64,000 nucleotides of DNA, taken from positions 186,001 to 250,000 of the forward strand of contig NZ_FUYX01000001.1 in assembly GCF_900168195.1 (NCBI RefSeq), written 5' to 3'. The DNA comes from Allobosea thiooxidans. GTDB taxonomy: Bacteria; Pseudomonadota; Alphaproteobacteria; Rhizobiales; Beijerinckiaceae. Made by a program: the position numbers and the translations under genes. Below, in pieces: positions 15,752-25,175 of this stretch (the first letter of the stretch is position 1; every line of letters begins with the position of its first letter). Below the pieces are notes generated by a model. It made no database searches and was not told the DNA's origin. It saw only the letters and a list, made by a program, of their open reading frames with translations.

Positions 15752-17280
15752 CCTTGCCTGACCAGCCGACCGCTTCGTTCATTCCACGATTTCCAGCCGA
15801 CCCCGAAAGGCCGACCTTGCTTCCTTCGACCTTACCGATCGGCCGCCGCTCGTTGCGCTGGACCCTGCTCATCGGGGCGGCCGCGCTTCTCGGAGGCTGC
15901 GCCAGCTTCTCGGCCGACGGCGGCATGGGGGCAATCCAGTCCGCAACCTATGCCGATATCGGCAAGCAGGTGGTCAAGATCGGCGACGATCAAGCGGAGC
16001 TCACGACGAAGGCCCGGGTCGATCAACTCCTGCGCAAGCCGCTGACGGCGGATGCAGCCGTGCAGATAGCCTTGCTCAACAACCGGGGCCTTCAGGCCGC
16101 CTTCAATGAGCTCGGCATGGCCGAGGCCCAGATGGTTGCGGCCAGCCTGCCCCCCAATCCGAGCTTCGGCATCTCCAAGCTCTCCGGCCGCTTCGAGATC
16201 GAGATCGAACGACAGATCGCGGGGAGTTTGTTGGCGCTTGCGACACTGCCTGCCCGAGCGGAGATCGCTCAGGATCGCTTCCAGGCGGCACAACTGCGTG
16301 CCGCCGAAGCGGTGCTCAGGTTGGCGGCGGATACCCGCCGCCAATATTATCGGGCGGTCGCCGCCAACGCCCAGGTCACGTTCTATCAGGAGGCCAAGGC
16401 TTCCGCCGACGCTGCCTCCGAGCTTTTCAAGCGGCTCGGCGAAACCGGCGGCGTCAACAAGCTCGACCAGGCGCGGGAATACGCCTTCGAAGCCGAGTTG
16501 ACGGTGCAGCTCGCACAGGCGCGCCAGCAGCAGCGACAGGAACGCGAGCGCCTCGTCCGCCAGCTTGGGCTCTGGGGCGACGATCTCAAATTCCAGCTTG
16601 GCAGCCTGCCTCCCCTTCCGAAGCTGCAATCGGTGAAGGCGGTCGAAGCGGAAGCTCTGCGCAAGCGGATCGATCTGCGCGTCGCGCGCGCCGAACTCGA
16701 CGTTCTGGCGAAGTCCTTGGGGCTCACCCAGGCGACGCGCTTCGTCAACGATGTCGACCTGCTCGGCCGCCGCACCTATGATCGTGGACGCGTCATCAAC
16801 GACCATGGCCATGTCGAGCGCGAGTCGAGCCGCAGCAAGACACTGGAACTCGAGATCGAGATTCCGATCTATGATTTCGGCCAGTCGAAGGTCGCCCTCG
16901 CCGAGCAGACCTACATGCAGGCTGCCAACAAGTTGGCGGAAAAGGCGGTCAATATCCGCTCCGAGGCGCGCGAGGCCTATACCGCCTATCGGGCGAACTA
17001 CGACATCACGCGCCAGTACCAGAACAACGTGCTGCCGCTTCGGAAGATCATCCAGGACGAGTCGTTGCTGCAATACAGCGGCATGCTGAACGACGTGACC
17101 GATCTGATTACCGACGCTCGGAACCGCATCCTGTCGAACGTCGCGGCGATCAACGCCCGGCGTGACTTCTGGATCGCCCATACCGACTTCAAGCACGCGC
17201 TGATCGGTGGCGGCAGCGGGGGCGGCGGCGCCACGGTCACCGCGGCGGCTGCCGGCGGTGACGCCGCTGGCGGGCACTGA
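15748..17280 (+). CDS. TolC-family outer-membrane efflux lipoprotein
   Basis: 510 residues. A hydrophobic segment ends in a lipobox (LLGGCAS, about residue 50). Two homologous halves of long alpha-helices follow, as in OEP/TolC channels: the first starts at LTADAAVQIALLNNRGLQAAFNELG, and the second is introduced by the beta-strand LELEIEIPIYDFGQSK. A Gly/Ala-rich tail follows (GGGSGGGGATVT). It could serve as the outer-membrane exit for CusAB, which lacks its own channel gene in the coupled operon. The gene continues directly into an oxidase, a cupredoxin and CusF on the same strand. Confidence 0.88.
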   Translation: MTLPDQPTASFIPRFPADPERPTLLPSTLPIGRRSLRWTLLIGAAALLGGCASFSADGGMGAIQSATYADIGKQVVKIGDDQAELTTKARVDQLLRKPLTADAAVQIALLNNRGLQAAFNELGMAEAQMVAASLPPNPSFGISKLSGRFEIEIERQIAGSLLALATLPARAEIAQDRFQAAQLRAAEAVLRLAADTRRQYYRAVAANAQVTFYQEAKASADAASELFKRLGETGGVNKLDQAREYAFEAELTVQLAQARQQQRQERERLVRQLGLWGDDLKFQLGSLPPLPKLQSVKAVEAEALRKRIDLRVARAELDVLAKSLGLTQATRFVNDVDLLGRRTYDRGRVINDHGHVERESSRSKTLELEIEIPIYDFGQSKVALAEQTYMQAANKLAEKAVNIRSEAREAYTAYRANYDITRQYQNNVLPLRKIIQDESLLQYSGMLNDVTDLITDARNRILSNVAAINARRDFWIAHTDFKHALIGGGSGGGGATVTAAAAGGDAAGGH

Positions 17281-17294
17281 AGGAGCTTTCCGAG

Positions 17295-18731
17295 ATGACA
17301 TCCCTATCCCGCAGAGGCTTCATCGGTTCGTCCGGGCTCGTGTTGGCCGGTGCGACCGCCGTTTCGGGGCGCACCGCCTTCGCGGCGGTGCCCGAGGCCC
17401 CGACCATGAAGGACGCGACGACGCAGTCGCCGCTCGTGCCGACCACGGGGCCGGACTACCAGCCGGTCGTTACCCTGAACGGCTGGTCCCTGCCCTGGCG
17501 GATGAACGGCGACTGGAAGGAGTTTCATCTCGTCGCCGAGCCGGTGGTGCGAGAGCTCGCCCCGGGCATGAAGGCCCATCTGTGGGGCTACAACGGCCAG
17601 TCGCCGGGGCCAACCATCGAGGCGGTCGAAGGCGACAAGGTCCGCATCTACGTCACCAACAAGCTGCCGGAGAACACGGCCGTTCACTGGCACGGCCAGC
17701 GCCTGCCCAACGGCATGGACGGCGTCGGCGGGCTGACCCAGCCGCATATCCCGCCGGGCAAGACCTTCGTCTACGAATTCCAGCTCCGGCGCTCCGGCAC
17801 CTTCATGTACCACCCGCATTCGGACGAGATGGTCCAGATGGCGATGGGCATGATGGGCTTCTTCGTGGTCCATCCGAAGGATCCGGCGTTCCGCCGCGTC
17901 GACCGCGACTTCGTCTTCCTGCTCAACGCCTTCGACATCGAGGCCGGGTCCTACGTGCCGAAGGTCAACACCATGACCGACTTCAACATGTGGTGCTGGA
18001 ACAGCCGGGTCTTCCCCGGCATCGATCCCTTCGTCGTCGGCAAGGACGACAAGGTCCGCATCCGCTTCGGCAACCTGACCATGACCAACCACCCGATCCA
18101 CATGCACGGCTACGAGTTCAAGGTCTCGGGCACGGATGGCGGCTGGGTCGATCCCGCTGCCGCCTGGCCCGAGGTATCGATCGACTGCGCCGTCGGCCAG
18201 ATGCGCGCCTTCGACTTCGTCGCCGACGAGCCGGGCGACTGGGCGATCCATTGCCACAAGTCGCACCACACGATGAACGCCATGGGCCACTCGGTGAAGA
18301 CCTATATCGGCGTGAACAAGAAGGACCTGGCGAAGCGCATCGCGAAGATCGCGCCGGGCTACATGCCGATGGGGTCGAACGGCATGGGCGAGATGGGTTC
18401 GATGGAGATGCCGCTGCCGGACAATACCCTGCCGATGATGACCGGCTTCGCCCAGTTCGGCGCCGTCGAGATGGGCGGCATGTTCTCGGTCGTGAAGGTC
18501 CGCGAGGGGCTGGCGAAGAACGACTACAAGGACCCCGGCTGGTTCAAGCACCCCGAAGGAACCGTCGCCTACGAACTCAAGGGCGAGAAGCTGAGCGAGG
18601 CGCCGCGCGCAAAATCGCCCGATAGCGGCCTCGATGCGACCGAATGGCGCGTGAAGGATCCGCGTAAGCCGAGCCTCGGACCCGACGGCAAGCCGCGCCC
18701 CGCCGCCAAGAGCCCGCATTCCAACCACTGA
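17295..18731 (+). CDS. multicopper oxidase with Met-rich C-terminal part
   Basis: 478 residues. A Tat-like signal (SRRGFIGSSGLVLAGATA) opens the protein and GAAGGAG precedes the ATG. Copper motifs are VHWHGQ (about residue 130), MYHPHSDE (171), HPIHMHGYEF (265) and HCHKSHHTMNAMGH (319). The fourth motif falls early, so the protein has a C-terminal extension of about 150 residues, including a Met-rich run (GSNGMGEMGSMEMP). This architecture fits the periplasmic copper oxidases that accompany cus genes. It sits 14 bp behind the TolC-family gene and 28 bp before the cupredoxin gene, so it is part of one transcription unit. Confidence 0.9.
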   Translation: MTSLSRRGFIGSSGLVLAGATAVSGRTAFAAVPEAPTMKDATTQSPLVPTTGPDYQPVVTLNGWSLPWRMNGDWKEFHLVAEPVVRELAPGMKAHLWGYNGQSPGPTIEAVEGDKVRIYVTNKLPENTAVHWHGQRLPNGMDGVGGLTQPHIPPGKTFVYEFQLRRSGTFMYHPHSDEMVQMAMGMMGFFVVHPKDPAFRRVDRDFVFLLNAFDIEAGSYVPKVNTMTDFNMWCWNSRVFPGIDPFVVGKDDKVRIRFGNLTMTNHPIHMHGYEFKVSGTDGGWVDPAAAWPEVSIDCAVGQMRAFDFVADEPGDWAIHCHKSHHTMNAMGHSVKTYIGVNKKDLAKRIAKIAPGYMPMGSNGMGEMGSMEMPLPDNTLPMMTGFAQFGAVEMGGMFSVVKVREGLAKNDYKDPGWFKHPEGTVAYELKGEKLSEAPRAKSPDSGLDATEWRVKDPRKPSLGPDGKPRPAAKSPHSNH

Positions 18732-18759
18732 CGCAGAACATTCACTTCCGGAGATAGAG

Positions 18760-19242
18760 ATGAAGACAGCACCGTTCAAATTTGCCGCGATCGGACTTTT
18801 GATGTCGGCTGGCGCCGCGTTTGCCGGGCCCGGCGCGGCCGGCCACAGCCATGGCGACGAGGCGGCTTACGGCAAGGCGGGCGATCCCAAGAAACCGGCC
18901 CGGATCGTCCAGGTCGTGATGAGCGAGAAGGACGGCAAGATGGCCTTCATCCCCGACCGGATCGAGGTGCGTCGCGGCGAGCAGATTCGCTTCCAGCTTC
19001 GCAACAACGGCGAACTCGACCATGAACTCGTGCTGGCCACGCTGGAGGAGAACCTCAAGCATGCCATCGAGATGCAGAAGAACCCCGACATGGAACATGA
19101 CGATCCGAACGCCAAGCGGCTCGCGCCGAAGAAGACCGGCGAGATCGTCTGGGCCTTCACCAAGGCGGGCGAGTTCGACTTCTCCTGCCTGATCCCCGGC
19201 CATCGGGAAGCCGGCATGACCGGCAAGATCATCGTCAAGTAA
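18760..19242 (+). CDS. periplasmic cupredoxin
   Basis: 160 residues. A signal peptide (PFKFAAIGLLMSAGAAFAGP) precedes a plastocyanin/azurin-like domain. FIPDRIEVRRGEQIRFQLRN leads to DHELVLA, which carries the first His ligand. Near the C-terminus FSCLIPGHREAGMTGKI supplies Cys, His and Met, completing a type 1 copper site (His-Cys-His-Met). It probably carries copper or electrons for the adjacent oxidase. A well-spaced GGAGATAG site precedes the ATG. It is followed by cusF after 23 bp. Confidence 0.9.
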   Translation: MKTAPFKFAAIGLLMSAGAAFAGPGAAGHSHGDEAAYGKAGDPKKPARIVQVVMSEKDGKMAFIPDRIEVRRGEQIRFQLRNNGELDHELVLATLEENLKHAIEMQKNPDMEHDDPNAKRLAPKKTGEIVWAFTKAGEFDFSCLIPGHREAGMTGKIIVK

Positions 19243-19265
19243 GCGTCAGAGGAAAGGATCATCCC

Positions 19266-19544
19266 ATGCTGAAGACCACCGCCACCCTCGCATTCCTGAT
19301 GGTCGCGCTACCGGCTGCCGCCCAGTCGGTCAGCGGCACCGTCACCAAGGTCGACGAGGCTCAGGGCAAGCTCACCATCAACCACGGCGCCATCAAGAAC
19401 CTCGACATGGACGCCATGACCATGGTGTTCCGGGCTGGCGATCCCGCCATGCTCAAAGGGCTGAAGGCCGGGGACAAGATCAAGTTCGACGCCGACCGCG
19501 TCAACGGCCAGATCACGGTCACCAAGCTTCAAAAGGCGAAGTAA
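19266..19544 (+). CDS. CusF-like periplasmic copper-binding protein
   Basis: 92 residues: signal peptide (LKTTATLAFLMVALPAAAQ), then the small OB-fold CusF domain. The motif INHGAIKNLDMDAMTMVFR supplies the His and two Met ligands used for Cu(I)/Ag(I), with the nearby Trp replaced. CusF delivers metal to CusB in the periplasm. It is the last gene of the TolC-oxidase-cupredoxin run and is followed by a strong inverted repeat. Together with cusAB on the other strand it completes a Cus-type set split over two operons. Confidence 0.88.
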   Translation: MLKTTATLAFLMVALPAAAQSVSGTVTKVDEAQGKLTINHGAIKNLDMDAMTMVFRAGDPAMLKGLKAGDKIKFDADRVNGQITVTKLQKAK

Positions 19545-19551
19545 CCTAAAC

Positions 19552-19601
19552 GGCCGATCCGGGGCGCAGGCATTTCCCGGTTTGCTTGCGCCGGATCGGC
19601 C
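19552..19601 (+). terminator. inverted repeat after cusF
   Basis: GGCCGATCCGG (19552-19562) and CCGGATCGGCC (19591-19601) form a perfect 11-bp stem with a 28-base loop, seven bases beyond the cusF stop. There is no T-run, so termination is probable but not certain. Confidence 0.5.
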
Positions 19602-19696
19602 ATTCGGGACACCTGGGTGGAGCAAGCCTTGGGGTGGTTCACCGAGGTCGAGATCCGCCTCGATCGCGTCGATGTAGAGGCCCCGGAGGCAAGTAC

Positions 19697-19727
19697 TTGA
19701 CCTTCCCATCATGGGAATCCTCAACCT
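19697..19727 (+). promoter_or_regulatory. CueR-type promoter of the copper ATPase
   Basis: TTGACC (19697-19702) is followed by the perfect palindrome TTCCCAT-C-ATGGGAA (19703-19717) and a -10-like CAACCT about 19 bases from the -35. This is the same arrangement as the E. coli copA promoter. The ATPase start lies 37 bp downstream of the -10. Confidence 0.75.
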
Positions 19728-19763
19728 TGCGTCAGCTCATCGATGCATATGCGGAGAACCGTC

Positions 19764-22145
19764 ATGACCGACACCCCAACCAGCAAGGGCCATGGCCATC
19801 ATCATGACCATGGCGCCCATGGGGGACATCATCATGAGCACGAGGGAGAAGCCGGGAAGGTAAAGGACCCGGTCTGCGGGATGACGGTCGACCCGCACGC
19901 GACGACGCACCGGGCGCAGTACGGGGGCAAGCCCTATTACTTCTGCTCCTCCGGCTGCCAGTCGAAATTCATGGCGGAGCCCGCCAAATACGTCGAGCCA
20001 GCGGCGGCCCGGACGGCGGAACCCGTGCCGGAAGGCACGATCTACACCTGCCCGATGCATCCCCAGATCAGACAGGTGGGACCAGGCTCTTGTCCGATCT
20101 GCGGAATGGCGCTCGAACCGGTGCTCGCGACGGCGGAGACCGGCCCCAGCCACGAACTGATCGACATGACGCGCCGGTTCTGGATCGGACTCGCGCTCTC
20201 CCTGCCCGTGGTCGTGTTGGAAATGGGCGGTCACCTGACAGGTCTGGGCCACTATGTCGGCCAGCAGACCTCGAACTGGATCCAGATGCTGCTCGCGACA
20301 CCGGTCGTGCTGTGGGCCGGCTGGCCGTTCTTCGAGCGCGGCTGGCAGTCCCTGGTCTCGCGCAACCTCAACATGTTCACCCTCATCGCCATGGGCACGG
20401 GCGTGGCCTGGGTCTACAGCATGGTGGCGACGCTGGCGCCCGGGATCTTCCCGGCTGCGTTCCGAGGTCATGACGGCTCGGTGGCCGTGTACTTCGAAGC
20501 GGCCTCCGTCATCACGGTTCTCGTCTTGCTCGGGCAGGTCCTCGAGTTGCGGGCACGGGAGAGCACCAGCGGGGCCATTCGCGCCCTGCTCGACCTCGCG
20601 CCCAAGACGGCCCGCAGGATCATGCCCGACGGCACCGAGCAGGAGGTCCAGCTCGACACCGTGCAGGTCGGCGACCGTCTGCGGGTGCGGCCGGGCGAGA
20701 AGGTCCCGGTCGACGGCGTCGTCGTCGAGGGACGCAGCGCGGTCGACGAGTCGATGGTCACGGGCGAGTCGATGCCGGTCACCAAGGAAGCGGGGGCCGC
20801 GGCCATCGGGGGCACGATGAACCAGTCCGGCGGACTCGTGATCGAGGCGCAGAAGGTTGGGCACGACACGATGTTGTCGCGGATCGTCCAACTGGTGGCG
20901 GAGGCCCAGCGCAGCCGCGCCCCGATCCAGCGATTGGCCGATCACGTCTCGGGCTACTTCGTGCCCGCGGTCATCGGCATTGCGGCACTCGCCTTCATCG
21001 CGTGGGCGTTCTGGGGTCCGGAGCCGCGGTTCTCCTACGGCCTCGTTGCGGCCGTCGCGGTCCTCATCATCGCCTGTCCGTGCGCGCTTGGTCTCGCCAC
21101 GCCAATGTCGATCATGGTCGGGGTCGGCCGCGGCGCCCAGGCGGGCGTTCTGATCAAGAATGCCGAGGCCTTGGAACACATGGAGAAGGTCGACACCCTC
21201 GTGGTCGACAAGACCGGAACCCTCACGGAGGGCAAGCCATCCGTGACTGCCGTGGTTCCGGCTCCGGGTTTTGACGAAGCCGAAATCCTGCGCCTGTCAG
21301 CCAGCGTGGAACGGGCAAGCGAGCATCCGTTGGCGCTGGCCATCGTCGCGGCCGCCGACAAGCAGGGTATCGCCACCGCGCCGGTCGCCGATTTCGACTC
21401 GCCCACCGGCAAGGGAGCGCTGGGTACCGTCGAGGGACGGCGCGTCGTGCTCGGCAACGCGGCCTTCCTGACCGAGCATGGCATCGATCCAGCTCGCCTG
21501 GCGGAGCAGGCGGACAAGTTGCGCGAGGACGGCGCCACGGTGATCTTCGCCGGAATCGGCGGGAAGGTGGCGGGTGCCATCGCAATTGCGGATCCGGTCA
21601 AGAGTTCGACGCCGGAGGCGCTCGCCGGGCTCAGGGCGGAAGGCATCCGGGTCGTGATGCTCACCGGCGACAACTGGACCACCGCGAAGGCGGTCGCCAG
21701 GCGGCTCGGAATCGACGAGGTCGAGGCCGAGGTCCTGCCCGACCAGAAGAGTGCCGTGGTCCAGCGTTACAAGGCAGACGGCAGGGTGGTCGCCATGGCG
21801 GGCGACGGCGTCAACGACGCGCCGGCGCTGGCGGCGGCGGATGTCGGCATCGCCATGGGCACGGGCACCGACGTGGCGATGGAAAGTGCGGGCGTGACCC
21901 TGCTGAAAGGCGACCTCACCGGAATCGTGCGGGCGCGACGGCTGTCGCAGGCCGTGATGCGAAACATCCGCCAGAACCTGTTCTTCGCCTTCATCTACAA
22001 TGCGCTCGGCGTGCCCGTGGCGGCGGGAGTGCTGTTTCCGTTCTTCGGCATCCTGCTGTCGCCGATCATCGCGGCGGCCGCGATGGCACTGTCGTCGGTC
22101 AGCGTGATCGGCAACGCGATCCGCCTGCGCGCGGTACGACTGTAG
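19764..22145 (+). CDS. copA: Cu-type P1B ATPase with YHS and heavy-metal-binding N-domains
   Basis: 793 residues from ATG 19764 (GGAGAACC upstream). The N-terminus is His-rich ([18 protein letters not shown]). A YHS/TRASH-type domain follows ([10 protein letters not shown], then [12 protein letters not shown]), and then a heavy-metal-binding domain ([25 protein letters not shown]). There is no CxxC HMA domain. The ATPase core has TGES (VTGESMPV), the membrane CPC (about residue 437), [11 protein letters not shown] (about 481), SEHPLA and [10 protein letters not shown]. It exports Cu(I) from the cytosol using ATP. A CueR-type promoter lies directly upstream. The gene symbol follows usage for CPC-type copper exporters. 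Confidence 0.92.
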   Translation: MTDTPTSKGHGHHHDHGAHGGHHHEHEGEAGKVKDPVCGMTVDPHATTHRAQYGGKPYYFCSSGCQSKFMAEPAKYVEPAAARTAEPVPEGTIYTCPMHPQIRQVGPGSCPICGMALEPVLATAETGPSHELIDMTRRFWIGLALSLPVVVLEMGGHLTGLGHYVGQQTSNWIQMLLATPVVLWAGWPFFERGWQSLVSRNLNMFTLIAMGTGVAWVYSMVATLAPGIFPAAFRGHDGSVAVYFEAASVITVLVLLGQVLELRARESTSGAIRALLDLAPKTARRIMPDGTEQEVQLDTVQVGDRLRVRPGEKVPVDGVVVEGRSAVDESMVTGESMPVTKEAGAAAIGGTMNQSGGLVIEAQKVGHDTMLSRIVQLVAEAQRSRAPIQRLADHVSGYFVPAVIGIAALAFIAWAFWGPEPRFSYGLVAAVAVLIIACPCALGLATPMSIMVGVGRGAQAGVLIKNAEALEHMEKVDTLVVDKTGTLTEGKPSVTAVVPAPGFDEAEILRLSASVERASEHPLALAIVAAADKQGIATAPVADFDSPTGKGALGTVEGRRVVLGNAAFLTEHGIDPARLAEQADKLREDGATVIFAGIGGKVAGAIAIADPVKSSTPEALAGLRAEGIRVVMLTGDNWTTAKAVARRLGIDEVEAEVLPDQKSAVVQRYKADGRVVAMAGDGVNDAPALAAADVGIAMGTGTDVAMESAGVTLLKGDLTGIVRARRLSQAVMRNIRQNLFFAFIYNALGVPVAAGVLFPFFGILLSPIIAAAAMALSSVSVIGNAIRLRAVRL

Positions 22146-22242
22146 TTGCCGGGCCGGGCAGTTCCATTGGGAGCCGCCCGGTCCGTCCGACTGTTTGATG
22201 CAGCGCAAGGTTTCGGTCCGCCAACCGGGTAGACTTCCTGCA

Positions 22243-22656
22243 ATGAAGAGGCGTCGCAAAAAAGCTCTGTCTCCGCTGATGGCCATGCTCCTCGCGGTCG
22301 CCGCGATGGTTCTCGTGGTCGGTCGCATGGCGACGCCTGCCTTTTCGGCGCCCGGTCCTGCCACGCACCTGTCGTTGGTCATGGAGCATGGGCACGTCGA
22401 CCCGGCGGCGGCCTCCATCCATCACGGCCGTAACGCGGATCAAGACAGCGCCGAGGGAACGGCGGGCGGCCCTTCCTGTGACCAGGATTGTCTCGGCGCT
22501 TCCTCGAGCTGCCTCGTCGTTCCCCCGGCGATGATCCGTGCCGGTGCCCCTTTCCCGGGATGGCCCGAAGCCATCTGCCTCCAGCCCGGGAATGACCTGA
22601 TGCTGGCCGGGGCAATCCCGGAGGTGCGATTCAAACCGCCAAAATCCATCGCGTAA
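22243..22656 (+). CDS. small exported protein, unknown
   Basis: 137 residues. A very basic start (KRRRKKA) precedes a hydrophobic segment (LMAMLLAVAAMVLVVGRMA), which acts as signal or anchor. The remainder has a His/Asp stretch (LVMEHGHVD, SIHHGRNAD) and four cysteines (SCDQDC, LGASSSC and a later single Cys). No family is recognised. The layout (signal, His patch, Cys patch) matches the small proteins at 1139 and 10682. It lies between the copper ATPase and the YncE-like gene on the same strand. Confidence 0.55.
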   Translation: MKRRRKKALSPLMAMLLAVAAMVLVVGRMATPAFSAPGPATHLSLVMEHGHVDPAAASIHHGRNADQDSAEGTAGGPSCDQDCLGASSSCLVVPPAMIRAGAPFPGWPEAICLQPGNDLMLAGAIPEVRFKPPKSIA

Positions 22657-22748
22657 CCCAACCGAATCCCGACCCCGCCGCTTCCGTGATGTCGCGGCCT
22701 GCGTGGGCACCGGGACCCTGTTCAATTCGAATTCGGAAGGACAATGCG

Positions 22749-23750
22749 ATGTTCGCACGCGGAACCCAGATTGCACTCGCCCTCGTCACATCCCTTGGTG
22801 CCGCCAGCGCCCGGGCCGACACGATCGTCGTTGCCAATGAGAACGGGCAGAGCCTCTCAATCATCGACTCGCAGACCTCGAAAACCACCACCGCGGCGAT
22901 TCCGATCTCGCCGCACAACGTCGACGTCACCGCCGATGGCCGCCTCATCCTGGCGACCGGCATGCCTGCGGCACAGTCCGGCAGCCACGCGGCTCACGGC
23001 TCCGCAGGCGGGCAACTCGTTCTCATGGACGTCGCTGGCGACGCGCCCGGCGCGCCGCAGGTCGTGACCGTGGGAGGGCATCCGGCGCATGTCGTTCCCG
23101 ACGCACAGGGGCATTTCGCCTATCTGACCGACGCCGAAACCAACTCGGTGGTGGTGGTCGACATCCCGGGGCGTAGGGTAACCGGTCGCATCCCCGTGCA
23201 GAACTACCCGCATGGACTGCGCCTATCGCCGGACGGAAACCTGCTCGCGGTCGCCAACATGAAGAGCGACACGGTCTCGTTGGTGGATACGCGCAATCCG
23301 GAGAAGGCCATGCATATCTCCGTCGGAAAGCGGCCGGTCCAGGTCGCGTTCGACCGGAGCGGCCGCATCCTCGTGGTCTCGCTCAACGGCGAGGACAAGG
23401 TCGCCATCATCGACGTCGACACTCGCAAGGTGCTGCGGAAGGCCTCCGTCGGAAACGGACCCGTGCAGGTCTACGTTACGCCGGACGGCAAGGCCGCCCT
23501 GGTCGCGAACCAGGGCTCGGCGGCGAAACCGGACAACCGGGTGTCGGTCGTCGCGATCGAGGACGGCAAGCTGATCCGGAACGTGACGGTCGGCAAGGGA
23601 GCGCACGGCATCGTCATCGCTCGCGACGGTCGCACGGCCTACGTCACGAACACCTACGCGAACACCATCTCCGCGATCGATCTCGGCAGCCTCTCGGCCG
23701 GGAAGTCCTATCCGGTCGGAAAGGGGCCGAACGGCATCGCCGCCCGCTAG
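22749..23750 (+). CDS. YncE-like periplasmic beta-propeller protein
   Basis: 333 residues from ATG 22749. A signal peptide (QIALALVTSLGAASARA) is followed by repeated 40-45-residue blades, each with a D-x-x-x-xK/R core and a closing V-strand, for example VVVDIPGRRVTGRIPV, SLVDTRNPEKAM and AIIDVDTRKVLRKASV. This is the seven-bladed YncE/NHL-type propeller that is common near heavy-metal and methanol-oxidation genes. A His-containing insert (GSHAAHGSAGG) lies in an early blade. The ligand is unknown; a metallochaperone or binding role is an inference from context. Confidence 0.82.
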   Translation: MFARGTQIALALVTSLGAASARADTIVVANENGQSLSIIDSQTSKTTTAAIPISPHNVDVTADGRLILATGMPAAQSGSHAAHGSAGGQLVLMDVAGDAPGAPQVVTVGGHPAHVVPDAQGHFAYLTDAETNSVVVVDIPGRRVTGRIPVQNYPHGLRLSPDGNLLAVANMKSDTVSLVDTRNPEKAMHISVGKRPVQVAFDRSGRILVVSLNGEDKVAIIDVDTRKVLRKASVGNGPVQVYVTPDGKAALVANQGSAAKPDNRVSVVAIEDGKLIRNVTVGKGAHGIVIARDGRTAYVTNTYANTISAIDLGSLSAGKSYPVGKGPNGIAAR

Positions 23751-23877
23751 GTGTCAGGAAGCGGGAGCAGACCGGGTGGGCGGAACGAGCCTTTCCGGTA
23801 CCCCGCTTGATTTCGCTCAAGGCGCCGTTCGCAAGCAACGTCCAAGATCGGCACGCTCCGCACCGGGAGAGATCGAC

Positions 23878-24111
23878 ATGCCCACCACACCGACTCCTGC
23901 CCCCGAGTCGCCACGAACCTGGCGGACCCTGCTGATCAACACGCCCCTGGGTTGGGTCTGCTCGCTCGCGTTGGCCGCTCTCGGCATCTACCTCCTCGCG
24001 AACCACGGCGGTCATATCGTGACCGCACTGCCCTACCTCCTGCTGCTGGCCTGCCCCCTGATGCATCTGTTCATGCACGGCGGCCACGGCCACCACGACA
24101 AGCGGGAGTGA
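23878..24111 (+). CDS. DUF2933-type small membrane protein
   Basis: 77 residues. A Pro-rich start is followed by one or two hydrophobic segments (TPLGWVCSLALAALGIYLLA and IVTALPYLLLLACPLMHLFM) and a His-rich end (HGGHGHHDKRE). This is the DUF2933 pattern: small membrane proteins found in copper and heavy-metal islands. A GGGAGAGATCG site precedes the ATG. A hairpin follows the stop closely. Confidence 0.72.
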   Translation: MPTTPTPAPESPRTWRTLLINTPLGWVCSLALAALGIYLLANHGGHIVTALPYLLLLACPLMHLFMHGGHGHHDKRE

Positions 24112-24119
24112 CCGCCCAA

Positions 24120-24143
24120 GGCCGGGCCGTCTGCGGCCCGGCC
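24120..24143 (+). terminator. hairpin after DUF2933 gene
   Basis: GGCCGGGCCG-TCTG-CGGCCCGGCC is a perfect 10-bp stem with a four-base loop, nine bases after the stop. It has no T-run. Confidence 0.55.
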
Positions 24144-24281
24144 GAGAACATTGGGGCCCTTGCGGCCCCGGGACCAATGGCTGCGCCCGACGCAACCTGA
24201 TCGGCGCTGCCTGCGGCCATTCCGCGAAAGCTGCGCCGACGCCGTTCTTGCCCTTTTTGACCGCTCAAAGGAGACACTGCC

Positions 24282-24959
24282 ATGAAGATGTCCGTTCTCG
24301 CGACCGTCCTGGTTACCCTTGCCGGGCCCACGCTGGCCCAGGCGCCGACTTCCAGTGACCCGCACCATCCAGGTAATGCCCCCAAGGCGCAGGCCCAATC
24401 CACAGCGCCGGGAAAACCTCAGGCGATGCCCGGCCAATCCGGAATGCCGATGCCCATGGGCCAGATGATGCAGGGTCAAGGCATGCCCGGCGGCAGCCAA
24501 GGGATGATGGGCCAATTCTCGACCGAGGATATGAGTGCCTTCGCCGAAGCCCATATCGCGTCCATCCATGCCGGGCTGAGGCTGACCGCCGACCAGGAAA
24601 AGCTATGGCCCCCTGTCGAAACCGCGCTCCGGAATCTGGCGACCCTTCACCTCAGCCATATGCAGGCCATGCGCCAGACAGGAGGGACGACGGCAAACGA
24701 TCCGGTGAGCATGCTGCGCACCATGGCCGATCATATGAGCCAGGGATCCGACGCCATGCGCAAACTCGCGGACGCTGCCGCGCCGCTCCACGCGACCCTC
24801 GACGAGGCCCAGAAGCGGCGGCTGCCGGTCCTCGTCCGGATGGGCAGCCGAGGCATGATGGGGCAAGGCATGATGGGGCGGGGAATGATGGGACCCGGCG
24901 GTGCCATGATGCCCGGCGGATCCGATGGTGCTGACGACGACACCCCGAACAAGCACTGA
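24282..24959 (+). CDS. LTxxQ-motif (Spy/CpxP-like) Met-rich periplasmic protein
   Basis: 225 residues: signal peptide (SVLATVLVTLAGPTLAQ), a Pro/Gln/Met-rich linker (MPMPMGQMMQGQGMPGG), then a helical domain. That domain has LTADQEKLWPPVE, the LTxxQ-type motif, followed by LHLSHMQAMRQ. The C-terminal tail is a Gly/Met repeat (MMGQGMMGRGMMGPGGAMM). Met-rich repeats are typical Cu(I)-binding features of periplasmic resistance proteins. It is likely a periplasmic copper buffer or chaperone. It stands alone between two hairpins or promoters. Confidence 0.75.
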   Translation: MKMSVLATVLVTLAGPTLAQAPTSSDPHHPGNAPKAQAQSTAPGKPQAMPGQSGMPMPMGQMMQGQGMPGGSQGMMGQFSTEDMSAFAEAHIASIHAGLRLTADQEKLWPPVETALRNLATLHLSHMQAMRQTGGTTANDPVSMLRTMADHMSQGSDAMRKLADAAAPLHATLDEAQKRRLPVLVRMGSRGMMGQGMMGRGMMGPGGAMMPGGSDGADDDTPNKH

Positions 24960-25110
24960 TGCGCCAGCCCGGATGGAGCCTGGCTCGCAACGAGGTCAGT
25001 CCTGCTCCGAACCAATGAAAACGGGCGGACACGGGGTTGTCCGCCTTCGCAAGAGCGCCCTCGAAAGGTACGTGCCGTCGCGACATCGGCGCGTCGTGAT
25101 GAAACGCCAC

Positions 25111-25141
25111 TTGACCTTACCATCATGGGAAGGTGCAGACT
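25111..25141 (+). promoter_or_regulatory. CueR-type promoter of the CopZ-like gene
   Basis: TTGACC (25111-25116) overlaps the dyad ACCTTACCAT-C-ATGGGAAGGT (25114-25134), the best CueR-box in the window, with a -10-like AGACTG near 25137. The HMA gene starts 35 bp downstream. Confidence 0.78.
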
Positions 25142-25175
25142 GCTCTCATCGTCGATGAGAAACGGAGATCATTCC

